From: Brevibacterium casei CIP 102111
GTDB lineage: Bacteria; Actinomycetota; Actinomycetes; Actinomycetales; Brevibacteriaceae
Assembly: GCF_900169275.1 (NCBI RefSeq)
Contig: NZ_FXZC01000005.1
Span: forward strand, 186,001-250,000
Direction: 5' to 3'
DNA: 64,000 bases
Shown: one piece after another, positions 9,330-18,001 of the stretch
Layout of the letters: every line of letters starts with the position of its first letter
Numbering within the stretch: position 1 is the stretch's first letter
Notes under the pieces: generated by a model
What the model was told of the DNA's origin: nothing
Seen by the model: only the letters and a program-made list of their open reading frames with translations
Databases searched by the model: none
Position numbers and translations under genes: made by a program

Positions 9330-9824
9330 TCACCGTCGGGCAGGGACGTCGACGCACGGCTCGTCGACCGAGGACCCGCCGACGACGACCTCCCGCCTCG
9401 GCGAGGAGGTGCCGGGGACGCGGAAGAGCACGCGGGAGTACATGACGTAGCGGAAGACGTTGCCCAGCAGCACGCCGACGACGTTGCCGGAGATGTTGTC
9501 GGCCAACGGCGAGGTCAGGCCCATGACGTAGTGGCTGATGATCAGGCACAGTCCGGCGATGCCGAGGCCTGCGGCGTTGACGGCGAAGAAGCCGATGGCC
9601 TCGCGCCACGGTCGGCTCGTGCGGCCGTCGCGGAACGTCCAGTGCCTCGAACCCAGCCAGCTCACCGTCGTCGCCGCGGCGACCGAGACGACCTTGGGGA
9701 TGAGCGGGCCGATGTCGGTGGTGAAGAGGACGAGGTTGAAGACGGCGAGGTCGACGAGGAACGCGAGGGCCCCGACGGCGGTGAACTTCGCGAGGCGGGA
9801 GAGCTCGGCGCGGGTGCGGCCCAC
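9330..9824 (-). CDS. GtrA-family membrane protein
   Basis: A 164-residue integral membrane protein with four predicted helices (LAKFTAVGALAFLVDLAVFN; LIPKVVSVAAATTVSWLGSR; IGFFAVNAAGLGIAGLCLII; NVVGVLLGNVFRYVMY). The NVVGVLLGNVFRYVMYSRVLF ending and the WTFRD motif between helices 2 and 3 are GtrA hallmarks. GtrA proteins are thought to flip polyprenyl-phosphate-linked sugars for wall polysaccharide or glycolipid glycosylation. GTG at 9824 is chosen because AGGAGGG lies 4 bases upstream. It is convergent with the phosphodiesterase gene and divergent from purK; a GtrA gene beside purK also occurs in mycobacteria. Confidence 0.87.
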   Translation of the reverse strand: MGRTRAELSRLAKFTAVGALAFLVDLAVFNLVLFTTDIGPLIPKVVSVAAATTVSWLGSRHWTFRDGRTSRPWREAIGFFAVNAAGLGIAGLCLIISHYVMGLTSPLADNISGNVVGVLLGNVFRYVMYSRVLFRVPGTSSPRREVVVGGSSVDEPCVDVPARR

Positions 9825-9907
9825 GGTGCCCTCCTGTCCCCTGACGCGCGGCTTCGACGAGGTCCATCGTACGACAGCGCCGATGTGGCCCGGCTGGGAG
9901 CCGCCGC

Positions 9908-9913
9908 TAGGAT
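9908..9913 (+). promoter_or_regulatory. -10 element of purK (leaderless)
   Basis: TAGGAT ends 6 bases before the GTG start of purK. That spacing puts the transcription start at or within a base or two of the start codon. No ribosome-binding site fits between. Confidence 0.55.
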
Positions 9914-9919
9914 GGGTGC

Positions 9920-11137
9920 GTGACTTTTCCAACCATCGGCGTCATCGGCGGAGGCCAGCTGGCCCGCATGCTCGCCCCCGCAGCAGAGGCCCTCGGAGTC
10001 CGCTTCGCCGTCCTCGCAGAGACCGCCGACTCCCCGGCGGCCCAGGTCATCCACGACGTCGTCGTCGGCGACTACACGGACTTTGCGACGCTCAAGGCCT
10101 TCGCCGAGACCGTCGACGTCCTCACCTTCGACCACGAGCACGTCCCGCCCGAGCACCTCGAGGCCCTCGTCGCCGCCGGACACGCGGTTCGGCCCGGCCC
10201 GCAGGCCCTCATCTTCGCCCAGGACAAGATCCTCATGCGCCGGCGCATGGACGAGCTCGGACTGCCCAACCCGCGGTGGGCGGAGATCACCTCGACCGCC
10301 GATGCCGAGGCCTTCGCCGCCGAGGTCGGGTATCCGTTCATCGCCAAGACCCCGCGCGGGGGCTACGACGGCAAGGGCGTGCGTGTCATCACCGATTCCG
10401 CCGAGGTGGCCGATTGGCTGAGCGATGTCCCCGTCCTCCTCGCCGAGGAGAAGGTCGACTTCACCCGGGAGCTCGCCGTCATGGTCGGACGGTCCCCGAT
10501 GGGCCAGACCGCCGTGTGGCCGGTCGTCGAGACCTGGCAGCAGGACGGGGTGTGCAAGGAGGCCATCGCCCCGGCCCCGGGACTGCCGGAGGAGAAGGCG
10601 CGCGCCATCACCGAGGCGGTCCTCACCGTCGCCGGCGCCCTCGACGTCACCGGGGTGATGGCGATGGAGATGTTCGAGACCCCTGAGGGCTTCCTCATCA
10701 ACGAATTCGCCATGCGCCCGCACAACACCGGTCACTGGACCCAGGACGGGTCGGTGACGAGCCAGTTCGAGCAGCACCTGCGCGCCGTCCTCGACCTGCC
10801 CCTCGGCAGCCCCGCGGCCCGCGAGGACGTCTCGGTCATGGTCAACATCCTCGGCGCCGAGCACGAGGACCTCTACCGGCCCTACCTCCACGTCATGGCC
10901 CACGATCCCGCGGTCAAGGTCCACCTCTACGGCAAGGGCGTGCGTCCGGGCCGCAAGGTCGGCCACGTCAACGCCTACGGTTCCGATCGCGAGCTCGTCC
11001 TCGCCCGGGCCAGGCATGCCGCGGACTTCATCGCCGGCGTCGACCCGAACCCCCATCCCGAGATGCCCGCACCCGCGGGAGTCCCCGCGACCGCACCCGC
11101 ACGCTCCGGCGCTGCGGACCCCGACGAAAGGGCCTGA
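9920..11137 (+). CDS. purK: N5-carboxyaminoimidazole ribonucleotide synthase (PurK)
   Basis: ATP-dependent carboxylation of AIR to N5-CAIR in de novo purine synthesis. 405 residues, ATP-grasp fold. N-terminal [13 protein letters not shown] is the PurK nucleotide-fold signature. [14 protein letters not shown], the ATP-grasp lysine region [15 protein letters not shown], and [27 protein letters not shown] (split here by position: about residues 248-272) contain the metal ligands. The C-terminus has a ~30-residue Pro/Ala-rich extension. purE follows after one base, so the two enzymes of this step are co-expressed. Start GTG 9920 has a TAGGAT -10 box directly upstream. Confidence 0.95.
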   Translation: MTFPTIGVIGGGQLARMLAPAAEALGVRFAVLAETADSPAAQVIHDVVVGDYTDFATLKAFAETVDVLTFDHEHVPPEHLEALVAAGHAVRPGPQALIFAQDKILMRRRMDELGLPNPRWAEITSTADAEAFAAEVGYPFIAKTPRGGYDGKGVRVITDSAEVADWLSDVPVLLAEEKVDFTRELAVMVGRSPMGQTAVWPVVETWQQDGVCKEAIAPAPGLPEEKARAITEAVLTVAGALDVTGVMAMEMFETPEGFLINEFAMRPHNTGHWTQDGSVTSQFEQHLRAVLDLPLGSPAAREDVSVMVNILGAEHEDLYRPYLHVMAHDPAVKVHLYGKGVRPGRKVGHVNAYGSDRELVLARARHAADFIAGVDPNPHPEMPAPAGVPATAPARSGAADPDERA

Positions 11138-11138
11138 C

Positions 11139-11678
11139 ATGGAAGCTGCAGACGAGACGAGCACCGGGACAGCCGCCTCGGCGAGGCCCCCGGTCGGGAT
11201 CGTCATGGGATCCGACTCGGACTGGCCGACGATGCGGGAGGCCGCCGAGGCGCTGAGCGAACTCGGCATCGACTCCACCGCCGAGGTGGTCTCCGCCCAC
11301 CGGATGCCCGAGGACATGGTCGAGTGGGCGAAGACCGCCGCCGACCGGGGACTGCGGGTGATCATCGCCGGGGCCGGGGGAGCGGCCCACCTGCCGGGCA
11401 TGATCGCCTCGATGACGTCCCTGCCGGTCATCGGCGTGCCCGTGCCGCTGAAGTACCTCGACGGGATGGACTCTCTGCTCTCGATCGTCCAGATGCCCGG
11501 CGGCGTGCCCGTGGCCACGGTCTCGATCGGCGGAGCGAAGAACGCGGGCCTGCTCGCCGCCCGCATCCTCGGCGCCGGGACCGACGAGGAGGCGGCGCGG
11601 ATCCGCTCCCGCCTCGACGAGCATCGGGCCCGTCTGCGTCAGGTCGCCCTCGACAAAGGGGCGGCACTCGGGCAATAA
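11139..11678 (+). CDS. purE: N5-carboxyaminoimidazole ribonucleotide mutase (PurE, class I)
   Basis: Converts N5-CAIR, made by PurK, to CAIR. 179 residues. The class I signature [14 protein letters not shown] is near residue 20, followed by [26 protein letters not shown] and [17 protein letters not shown], which carry the catalytic His and the substrate loops. An N-terminal tail of about 18 residues precedes the core. ATG 11139 lies one base after the purK stop with a GAAAGG site upstream. The presence of PurK next door confirms the bacterial two-step route rather than the class II enzyme. Confidence 0.95.
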   Translation: MEAADETSTGTAASARPPVGIVMGSDSDWPTMREAAEALSELGIDSTAEVVSAHRMPEDMVEWAKTAADRGLRVIIAGAGGAAHLPGMIASMTSLPVIGVPVPLKYLDGMDSLLSIVQMPGGVPVATVSIGGAKNAGLLAARILGAGTDEEAARIRSRLDEHRARLRQVALDKGAALGQ

Positions 11679-11681
11679 TTG

Positions 11682-11705
11682 TTGACTGAACGATCGATCA
11701 GTCAA
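11682..11705. promoter_or_regulatory. 24-bp palindromic operator upstream of acyl-CoA dehydrogenase
   Basis: TTGACTGA (11682-11689), then A-CGATCG-A, then TCAGTCAA (11698-11705). Only two symmetric positions break the dyad. It fills the gap between purE and the dehydrogenase and runs into the AAAGGAG ribosome-binding site. Layout (long perfect arms over the leader of a fatty-acid/branched-chain degradation gene) fits a TetR- or FadR-type repressor site; the cognate regulator is not identifiable here. Confidence 0.75.
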
Positions 11706-11714
11706 AGGAGCACG

Positions 11715-12863
11715 ATGTTCGACCTCTACCAGCCCAGTGAAGAGCACGAAGAGATCCGCCAGGCGGTGCGTGACGTCGTCGAGAAGCGGATCACCCCCTT
11801 CGCCGCCGAGGTCGACGCCGAATCCCGGTACCCCCAGGAAGCCCACGACGCGCTCGTCGAGACCGACTTCTTCGCCGCGCACATCCCCGAGGAGTACGGG
11901 GGAGTCGGGGCCGACGCCCTGGCCGTGGCGATCATCATCGAGGAGGTCGCCCGCGGCTGTGCGTCCTCCTCCCTCATCCCGGCCGTCAACAAGCTCGGGA
12001 GCATGCCCGTCCAGCTCGGGGGAGACGCGGCGATCAAGGAGAAGTACCTCGCACCCGTCGCCCGCGGAGAGGCCGGCTTCTCCTACGGGCTCTCCGAACG
12101 CGAAGCCGGCTCCGACACCGCGTCGATGAAGACCCGCGCGACCCGTGACGGGGACGACTGGATCCTCAACGGGGTGAAGACCTGGATCACGAACGCCGGG
12201 GTCTCCGAGTACTACACGGTCATGGCCGTCACCGACCCCGATGGGGCTAGGGGCCGCAACATCTCCGCCTTCGTCGTCGAGAAGTCCGACGAGGGGTTCA
12301 CCTTCGGGGAGAAGGAGCGCAAGCTCGGCATCAAGGGATCGCCCACGCGCGAACTCCTCTTCGACAACGTCCGCCTGCCCGGGGACCGGATCGTCGGCGA
12401 ACCCGGCGAGGGTCTCAAGATCGCGCTGCGCACCCTCGACCACACGCGGGTGACGATCGCCGCGCAGGCCGTCGGCATCGCGCAGGGAGCGCTTGACTAC
12501 GCGCTGAACTACGTCAAGGAGCGCCAGCAGTTCGGCAAGCGCATCGCCGACTTCCAGGCCATCCAGTTCATGCTCGCCGACATGGGCATGAAGCTCGAGG
12601 CCGCCCGTCAGCTCACCTACACCGCGGCGGCGAAGAGCGAACGCGGTGACGCCGACCTCACGTACTTCGGGGCCGCGGCGAAGGCCTTCGCCTCCGATGC
12701 CGCGATGGAGATCACCACCGACGCCGTCCAGCTCCTCGGCGGTGCCGGCTACGTCGTCGACCACCCCGTCGAGCGGATGATGCGCGATGCGAAGATCACG
12801 CAGATCTACGAAGGCACGAACCAGATCCAGCGCCTCGTCATGGGCCGCCAGCTCCTCGGCTGA
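11715..12863 (+). CDS. Acyl-CoA dehydrogenase
   Basis: FAD-dependent alpha,beta-desaturation of an acyl-CoA thioester. 382 residues, the usual family length. N-terminal helical domain; FAD-binding middle domain with SYGLSEREAGSD (about 125) and WILNGVKTWITNAG; C-terminal domain with RQQFGKRIADFQAIQFMLAD, LGGAGYVVDHPVERMMRD and the catalytic-base region ITQIYEGTNQIQRLV (Glu in YEGTN). The Glu in that position indicates short/medium or branched-chain type rather than isovaleryl type. ATG 11715 is preceded by AAAGGAG. The position after purK-purE matches mycobacterial fadE25. A palindromic operator in the leader suggests substrate-controlled repression. Confidence 0.93.
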   Translation: MFDLYQPSEEHEEIRQAVRDVVEKRITPFAAEVDAESRYPQEAHDALVETDFFAAHIPEEYGGVGADALAVAIIIEEVARGCASSSLIPAVNKLGSMPVQLGGDAAIKEKYLAPVARGEAGFSYGLSEREAGSDTASMKTRATRDGDDWILNGVKTWITNAGVSEYYTVMAVTDPDGARGRNISAFVVEKSDEGFTFGEKERKLGIKGSPTRELLFDNVRLPGDRIVGEPGEGLKIALRTLDHTRVTIAAQAVGIAQGALDYALNYVKERQQFGKRIADFQAIQFMLADMGMKLEAARQLTYTAAAKSERGDADLTYFGAAAKAFASDAAMEITTDAVQLLGGAGYVVDHPVERMMRDAKITQIYEGTNQIQRLVMGRQLLG

Positions 12864-12879
12864 GGCCTCCGGCGACTCC

Positions 12880-12917
12880 ACGGCCGTTCCCACCGCATTC
12901 GCGGCGGGAACGGCCGT
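12880..12917. terminator. Hairpin terminator after acyl-CoA dehydrogenase
   Basis: ACGGCCGTTCCCACCGC pairs with GCGGCGGGAACGGCCGT (17 positions, one mismatch) around ATTC. It sits 17 bases after the stop and has no T-run, typical of high-GC actinobacterial terminators. Confidence 0.75.
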
Positions 12918-13115
12918 CTGCGTGTCCGGGGGCAGAGGTGTGGGGGAGAACACGGTGTGATCGGCGACATGCGAGGCGCGCAGGTGCGGGCTTCGGCCTC
13001 TGCCACGCGCCACAATGGAGGGACACAGAGGACTCGGACGTTGGTTTGGCACGATTGATGCCTGGGCGTCGGTGCGCCCGAAGTCAGTCAGCGAGCAAGA
13101 GGCAGAGGTGAGGCA

Positions 13116-14615
13116 GTGGCCGAGACGAAGTACATCGACCCGATCCGCTTCCCGTCGTACGCCTCACAGCCGACCAGGGACCTGCGGGCGTGGCTGCTGC
13201 TCCTCGTCTCCGTCCTCCTTCCCGGTGGCGTCCAGCTGCTCTTCCGTGCCCGCCGGTGGGCGAAGATCTCGCTGTCGATCACGGCGATCAGCTGGCTGCT
13301 CGTCATCATCGCCGTCGTCGCCATCCTCATCAATCGCACATTCGCGTTCACGATCGGCACGAACCCGTACATCCTCACCTTCCTCACCATCTGGGTGCCG
13401 GTCGTCGGGCTCAACTGGGTCGTCTGCCTCTTCGACACCGTCCGCCGCATCCGCCTGGTCACCCTGTCGAAGAAGGCGCGCACTCGATTCCTCGGCGCAT
13501 TCTGCGCCCTCCTCCTCGTCGTCGTCGGACCGCTGGCGTGGGGCACGAACATCCTCAACAGCCAGCGCGGGCTCGTCAGCGACCTCTTCGCCTCGGGCAA
13601 GGCCGCGAAACCCGTCGACGGGCGCTACAACATCCTTCTCCTCGGCTCGGACGCCGGCAAGGGCCGCACGGGCATCCGACCCGATTCGCTCTCCCTCGTC
13701 TCGATCGACGCCGAGACCGGCAAGACCGTCATCATCGGACTGCCGCGCAACATGCAGAACGTCCCCTTCCCCGAGGATTCGCCGCTCAACGCGGTCTACC
13801 CGCAGGGCTTCAACTGCGGCAGCGAATGCCTCCTCAATGCCGTGTTCCAGCAGGGGGAGAAGTACAAGGAGAAGTTCCCCGACCCGAAGCGCGCCGGGGA
13901 GCAGGCGACGATGGACGCCGTCTCAGCCGTCACCGGCCTCGAGGTCCAGTACTACGCCATGGTCAACCTCAAGGGCTTCGAGAACCTCATCGACTCCCTC
14001 GGTGGGATCACCCTGGTCTCGGGCAAGCGGGTGCCGATCTCCTCGAAGGTGAATAAGGCCACGGGCAAGCACGGCCCGGTCAAGGGCTGGATCGAACCGG
14101 GCAAGCAGAAGCTCGACGGCTACCACGCGCTCTGGTTCGCCCGCTCCCGCGAGTTCTCCAGCGACTACGAGCGGATGATCCGCCAGCGCTGCGTCCAGGA
14201 GGCCATGGTCAAGCAGCTCGACCCGGCGACCGTGCTCACGCGGTACCAGGACATCGCCGCGGCCACCCCCGGAGCGGTGTCGACGGACATCCCGTCCTCA
14301 CAGGTCGACATGTTCGTCGACCTTGCCCTCAAGGTGAAGAGTCAGAAGATCGAGTCGCTTGACCTCACTCCGCCGCGCGTGACACCATCACAACCGGACT
14401 TCGCCGAGGCGCGACGCCTCGTTGCGAACGCGATCGAGAAAGCCTCCACGGACGCTGAGAAGCAGGACAGCGCCCTCTCGGCGCCGACAGGTGTCGCTGC
14501 GGGCGTCTCCGCCGGCATTGACGTCGACGCCTCCGCCGGTCGCGAACTCGCCGCCTCAGCCAGCCCTGACAAGGGCGGAGACGAGGACGCGCGCGCCATC
14601 TGCTACGTCCCGTAA
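13116..14615 (+). CDS. LCP-family (LytR-CpsA-Psr) cell wall glycopolymer ligase
   Basis: 499 residues. Four predicted membrane helices lie in residues about 25-145, then an extracellular LCP domain from about 165 (YNILLLGSDAGKGRTGIRPDS, SLVSID, VIIGLPRNMQNVPFP, LDGYHALWFARSRE). The conserved Arg and Asp residues that bind the polyprenyl pyrophosphate are present in RTGIRPDS, GLPRN and ARSRE. LCP enzymes transfer glycopolymers from lipid carriers to peptidoglycan (arabinogalactan or teichoic-type polymers). Four helices instead of the more usual one is a feature of this branch. The last ~70 residues are low-complexity Ala/Ser/Asp. Start GTG 13116; only a weak ribosome site precedes it. Matches the CpsA-like gene of the mycobacterial cluster. 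Confidence 0.9.
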   Translation: MAETKYIDPIRFPSYASQPTRDLRAWLLLLVSVLLPGGVQLLFRARRWAKISLSITAISWLLVIIAVVAILINRTFAFTIGTNPYILTFLTIWVPVVGLNWVVCLFDTVRRIRLVTLSKKARTRFLGAFCALLLVVVGPLAWGTNILNSQRGLVSDLFASGKAAKPVDGRYNILLLGSDAGKGRTGIRPDSLSLVSIDAETGKTVIIGLPRNMQNVPFPEDSPLNAVYPQGFNCGSECLLNAVFQQGEKYKEKFPDPKRAGEQATMDAVSAVTGLEVQYYAMVNLKGFENLIDSLGGITLVSGKRVPISSKVNKATGKHGPVKGWIEPGKQKLDGYHALWFARSREFSSDYERMIRQRCVQEAMVKQLDPATVLTRYQDIAAATPGAVSTDIPSSQVDMFVDLALKVKSQKIESLDLTPPRVTPSQPDFAEARRLVANAIEKASTDAEKQDSALSAPTGVAAGVSAGIDVDASAGRELAASASPDKGGDEDARAICYVP

Positions 14616-14869
14616 AGGGTGCGGAAGAGGGGCTGATCCCCGGTCGAGGATGACCGGAGAGGGACCCCGCGAAAAAACTTTCGCTCGGTGTGTCGCCTGA
14701 GAACACTGGGAACCACACCGGTGTAATTATGTTCATTCGTTATTTGGCTAGTCTGACACGCCGGAAATGTGTAACAATTTTGAGATGTTGGGGTTGCCCA
14801 CCGTACTGCCGACGGTGAAGCCGACCCCGAGGCCTGAACTTCCCTGACTTCCTCGAAAAGGCTGTAACG
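14616..14869 (+). promoter_or_regulatory. Leader/promoter region of the secreted wall hydrolase
   Basis: The 254 bases include an AT-rich stretch at about 14723-14785 that is unusual for this chromosome and probably carries the promoter. Near its left end are two small hairpins: CCGGTC-N6-GACCGG (14640-14657), possibly the LCP terminator, and GCGAAA-AAAC-TTTCGC (14669-14684). The transcript would have a leader of up to about 90 bases. Confidence 0.5.
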
Positions 14870-17572
14870 ATGAAATACATACTGCCCACTGTCGCGGGCT
14901 GCGCTTCAGTCGCTCTCGTCGGCACCTTAGCGGTCACGGCTCCGACTGCCTTTGCTGCAACCGTCGAGCCGGAAGTGACCCAACAGGCGCTCAAGGTGAG
15001 CGAGGACGGACTCAACGTCCCCGGCGCACGCGACTCCAGCGATTCCGCTGCCTCCGTCGCCAACCAGAGCGCGTCGAGCAACCTTCCCAACGTCTTCAAG
15101 TCGCAGACGGCACTCGCCGCCACCCAGGTGCCCGCCACGGTCGGCACCGGTGCGTCGGCGGCGACGGCAGCCGTCACCCCCACCTCGGCGGGGCTGACCT
15201 CACCTGAGGGCTCGAGCGAACCCCCGGCCCCGGCCGAGGCCGAGCAGGGCGAGAAGACCGAGGAGACGGCACCTGCCGAGGGCACGGCCCCCACCGACGG
15301 GTCGACCCCGACGGAGAAGGCCGACGACGACGGCGATATCTCCGGGTCGGTCCGTCAGCAGACCGAGGACGGCGTCAACATCGCCCTCATCTCCGATGTC
15401 CTCGACGTTCCGTCGAAGAACCCCAGCCTCGTCGGGGTCACCTTCTCGAACGCGCCGTCGAGCATCCGCATCCAGGTCCGCGTCAAGAGCGACTCCGGTT
15501 GGGGGAACTGGCAGACGCTCGACGAGGAGAAGCAGGAGGAGGCGAAGAACGAGGGCTCCGAACCCTTCACGGTCAACCGTGCGGCAGGCGTCCAGATGCG
15601 CATCCTCGGCGAGAAGGCTCCCAGCGATGCCGAACTCGTCCTCGTCGACCCGAAGCGCTCGTCCGCGGACGCCGAGGCGGTCGCCGAGAACGCACCCGTC
15701 CAGATCGACCCGCAGAGCGCGCAGCCGGCCACCGGCGGTGACTCCGCTGCGACCGAGACCGGTGCGGGCAGCGCCGGCGACGCCGCCGAGGCGACGACCG
15801 TCTCCGCCGGCGGAGCGGCGACCGTGACGACGCAGAACTACGTCCCCGGCTCGTCCTCGGTGTCCACCGTCGCGAAGTCGGCGAAGGTCCCGCGGCCCGA
15901 CATTGCCTCCCGCAAGTCGTGGGGCGCCAAGCCCTACAAGGGCAGCCCTGACTACGCGAGCGGCATCAAGCAGGCCGTCGTCCACCACACCTCGGGATCG
16001 AACAGCTACTCCGCCGAGGACGTGCCGGCGATCATCCGCGGCATCCAGTCCTTCCACCAGAAGGGACGCGGCTGGTCCGACATCGGATACAACGTCGTCG
16101 CCGACAAGTACGGCCGCCTGTGGCAGGCCCGCGACGGCAAGCTCGAGAAGGCCGTCATCGGCGCCCACGTCGCCGGACACAACTCCGGCACGTTCGGCAT
16201 CTCGGTCCTCGGCACGTACAACGGCTCGGCCCCGCCGAAGAAGACCCGTGACGCTGTGGCCGCCGCCATCGCGTGGAAGTTCTCGCTCAACGGGCTGACC
16301 GCGAGCAAGTCGACCCTCGTCGGCCACCGCGACCTCGGCAGCACCGACTGCCCGGGCGATGCGTTCTACGCGAAGCTCGGAGAGATCCGCAGCACCGTCA
16401 ACTCGATCCTCAAGTCCGGCGACCTGCCCTCGGACGAGAAGACCGAGTCGCCTAAGCCCAAGCCGAAGCCGAAGACCGCGATCGAGGACTACGCGGAGAA
16501 GAACAACCTCGGCAAGGCCACGAGCGGTGAGTTCGATGTCAAGGGCATCGCAGGCGCCAAGGGACGCAACTACGAGAAGGGCGTCGTCTACTGGTCCAAG
16601 AAGACCGGCGCCTACCACGTCAAGGGCGCCATCCGGGGAGCGTTCAGCGGCGATGTCGTCCAGACGATCGGACTGCCGACGGGCAACGAGCGCGGCGGGC
16701 TGAAGAACGGGGGAGCGTACCAGACCTTCTCCAAGGGCTCGATCCACTGGTCGCCCAAGACCGGGGCGAGGTACACGACCGGCGTGCTCCAGGGCTACTG
16801 GAAGGCCAAGGGGTACGAGCGCGGGCACCTCGGCTACCCGAAGTCGAACCCCACCTACAAGGACGGCCGTGGGGAGCAGCTGTTCGAAGGGGCGAAGCTC
16901 GTCTGGGCCGAGGGCTACGGCACGACGGAGTTCTCTCCCAACGGGACCATCTCGGGTGGAGTCGTCGATGAGAATGCCTCGGGCGACAGCTCCCCTCCGG
17001 GGGACAGCGCCGCCGATGGCGGTTCGGGTGCAGACTCCGGGGAAGGTGCTGCAGCCGGCAACGACGACAAGGATTCGAAGGACAACAAGGACTCCAAGGA
17101 CTCGAAGGACTCCAAGGACGACAAGGGATCGAAGGACTCCAAGGATTCCAAGGACGACAAGGGATCGAAGGACTCCAAGGACGGCAAGAAGGACAAGCCG
17201 TCCAAGGAGGAGAAGATCCAGGCGCAGCGCAACGCCATCATCAAGGACGCGAAGTCCTACCTCGGGGTCAAGTACGTCTGGGGCGGCACCACGCCGAAGG
17301 GATGGGACTGCTCGGGCTTCACCCAGTACGTCTACGGCAAGAACGGCATCAAGCTGCCGCGCACGACGAGTCAGCAGCGCAACGCCGGCAAGGTCATCTC
17401 GATCAAGGACGCCAAGCCCGGCGACCTCATCTGGATCCCCGGTCACATCGGAATCATCTCCGAGACCAAGGGCCAGATGTACGATGCCGGCTCGACCCGG
17501 ACGAACACCGCCAAGCGCAGCTACGAGTGGATGCTCGGCCGCGGCGCCAAGGTCATCCGCGTCGTCGGCTGA
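14870..17572 (+). CDS. Secreted N-acetylmuramoyl-L-alanine amidase with LGFP repeats and NlpC/P60 endopeptidase domain
   Basis: A 900-residue exported peptidoglycan hydrolase. Signal peptide residues 1-29/30 (cleavage in TAFA-ATV). Residues ~30-340 are disordered Ala/Thr/Glu-rich sequence with a small conserved segment. At ~342-515 is an Amidase_2/PGRP domain with zinc ligands in AVVHHTSG and GHRDLGSTDCPGD. At ~537-685 are LGFP-type repeats (TGAYHVKGAI, SKGSIHWSPKTGARY, LGYPKSNPTY), which associate with the actinobacterial wall. A Lys/Ser/Asp-rich spacer (~735-780, repeats of DSKDSKD and DDKGSKD) leads to an NlpC/P60 domain (~785-900) with Cys814 in WDCSGFTQYV and the His in IPGHIGII. Two cleavage activities on one chain suggest cell separation or wall remodelling. 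It follows the LCP gene but has its own promoter region. Confidence 0.92.
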   Translation: MKYILPTVAGCASVALVGTLAVTAPTAFAATVEPEVTQQALKVSEDGLNVPGARDSSDSAASVANQSASSNLPNVFKSQTALAATQVPATVGTGASAATAAVTPTSAGLTSPEGSSEPPAPAEAEQGEKTEETAPAEGTAPTDGSTPTEKADDDGDISGSVRQQTEDGVNIALISDVLDVPSKNPSLVGVTFSNAPSSIRIQVRVKSDSGWGNWQTLDEEKQEEAKNEGSEPFTVNRAAGVQMRILGEKAPSDAELVLVDPKRSSADAEAVAENAPVQIDPQSAQPATGGDSAATETGAGSAGDAAEATTVSAGGAATVTTQNYVPGSSSVSTVAKSAKVPRPDIASRKSWGAKPYKGSPDYASGIKQAVVHHTSGSNSYSAEDVPAIIRGIQSFHQKGRGWSDIGYNVVADKYGRLWQARDGKLEKAVIGAHVAGHNSGTFGISVLGTYNGSAPPKKTRDAVAAAIAWKFSLNGLTASKSTLVGHRDLGSTDCPGDAFYAKLGEIRSTVNSILKSGDLPSDEKTESPKPKPKPKTAIEDYAEKNNLGKATSGEFDVKGIAGAKGRNYEKGVVYWSKKTGAYHVKGAIRGAFSGDVVQTIGLPTGNERGGLKNGGAYQTFSKGSIHWSPKTGARYTTGVLQGYWKAKGYERGHLGYPKSNPTYKDGRGEQLFEGAKLVWAEGYGTTEFSPNGTISGGVVDENASGDSSPPGDSAADGGSGADSGEGAAAGNDDKDSKDNKDSKDSKDSKDDKGSKDSKDSKDDKGSKDSKDGKKDKPSKEEKIQAQRNAIIKDAKSYLGVKYVWGGTTPKGWDCSGFTQYVYGKNGIKLPRTTSQQRNAGKVISIKDAKPGDLIWIPGHIGIISETKGQMYDAGSTRTNTAKRSYEWMLGRGAKVIRVVG

Positions 17573-17598
17573 GGCTCAGCCGCCGGGAAGTCAGTGAA

Positions 17599-17634
17599 GC
17601 GGGCCCCGCAGCACGATCGTGCTGCGGGGCCCGC
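17599..17634. terminator. 36-bp perfect palindrome, terminator of the wall hydrolase
   Basis: GCGGGCCCCGCAGCACGA followed by its exact reverse complement, 26 bases after the stop codon. As RNA it forms a long stem with a minimal loop. Function as terminator is inferred from position. Confidence 0.75.
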
Positions 17635-18001
17635 TCGCATCCGCCCACGGTGACTCTCGTCAACTGCGCTCCGGCACCTCACGACTGCTCGGGCCAAGAT
17701 GAGGCAGTCCGACGGCTGGGGCGGCCGACCACCTCGGCGGGGCCACGGGGCCACCTCGGCGGGGCGAGGGTGACGGGGCCGCGTCGGCGGGGCGAAGGTG
17801 GCGGGTCGACCATCTCGGCGGGGAACTGCCACAGCACCTGAGGCGAACCCCCTTGCCGGCAACCTGTCCTGTGGTGAACTCTTGATGTACAGGACTGAAC
17901 AGGAGATGAAGTCACAGCGTCTTCGCCGGAAAGCGGGGCGGGCGCACGCTACGGTTGAGTGATAGGCACCAGCGGGCGAGAGAGAGAAAGGGGCGGAGCC
18001 T
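17635..18001. other. Gap before manA with GC-rich repeats and an inverted repeat
   Basis: No gene seen. It holds four copies of TCGGCGGGG (17734, 17756, 17784, 17815) and an inverted repeat GTCCTGT (17866-17872) / ACAGGAC (17889-17895) with 16 bases between, which could be a regulator site in the manA promoter. A TTGCCGGCAA palindrome lies at about 17853. Confidence 0.45.
17731..17823. repeat. Four interspersed copies of TCGGCGGGG
   Basis: Copies start at 17734, 17756, 17784 and 17815; the first two extend to CCACCTCGGCGGGGC, or nearly so. The spacing (22, 28, 31) is irregular, so this is a cluster rather than a strict tandem array. Confidence 0.6.

Noticed and set aside
14616..14869. A c-di-AMP (ydaO-type) riboswitch before the NlpC/P60 hydrolase
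   Set aside because: These riboswitches often precede such genes in actinobacteria, so I looked for one. I saw fragments such as GGGAACCACA and GGTGAAG, but not the ordered core with flanking stems. A covariance-model search would settle it.
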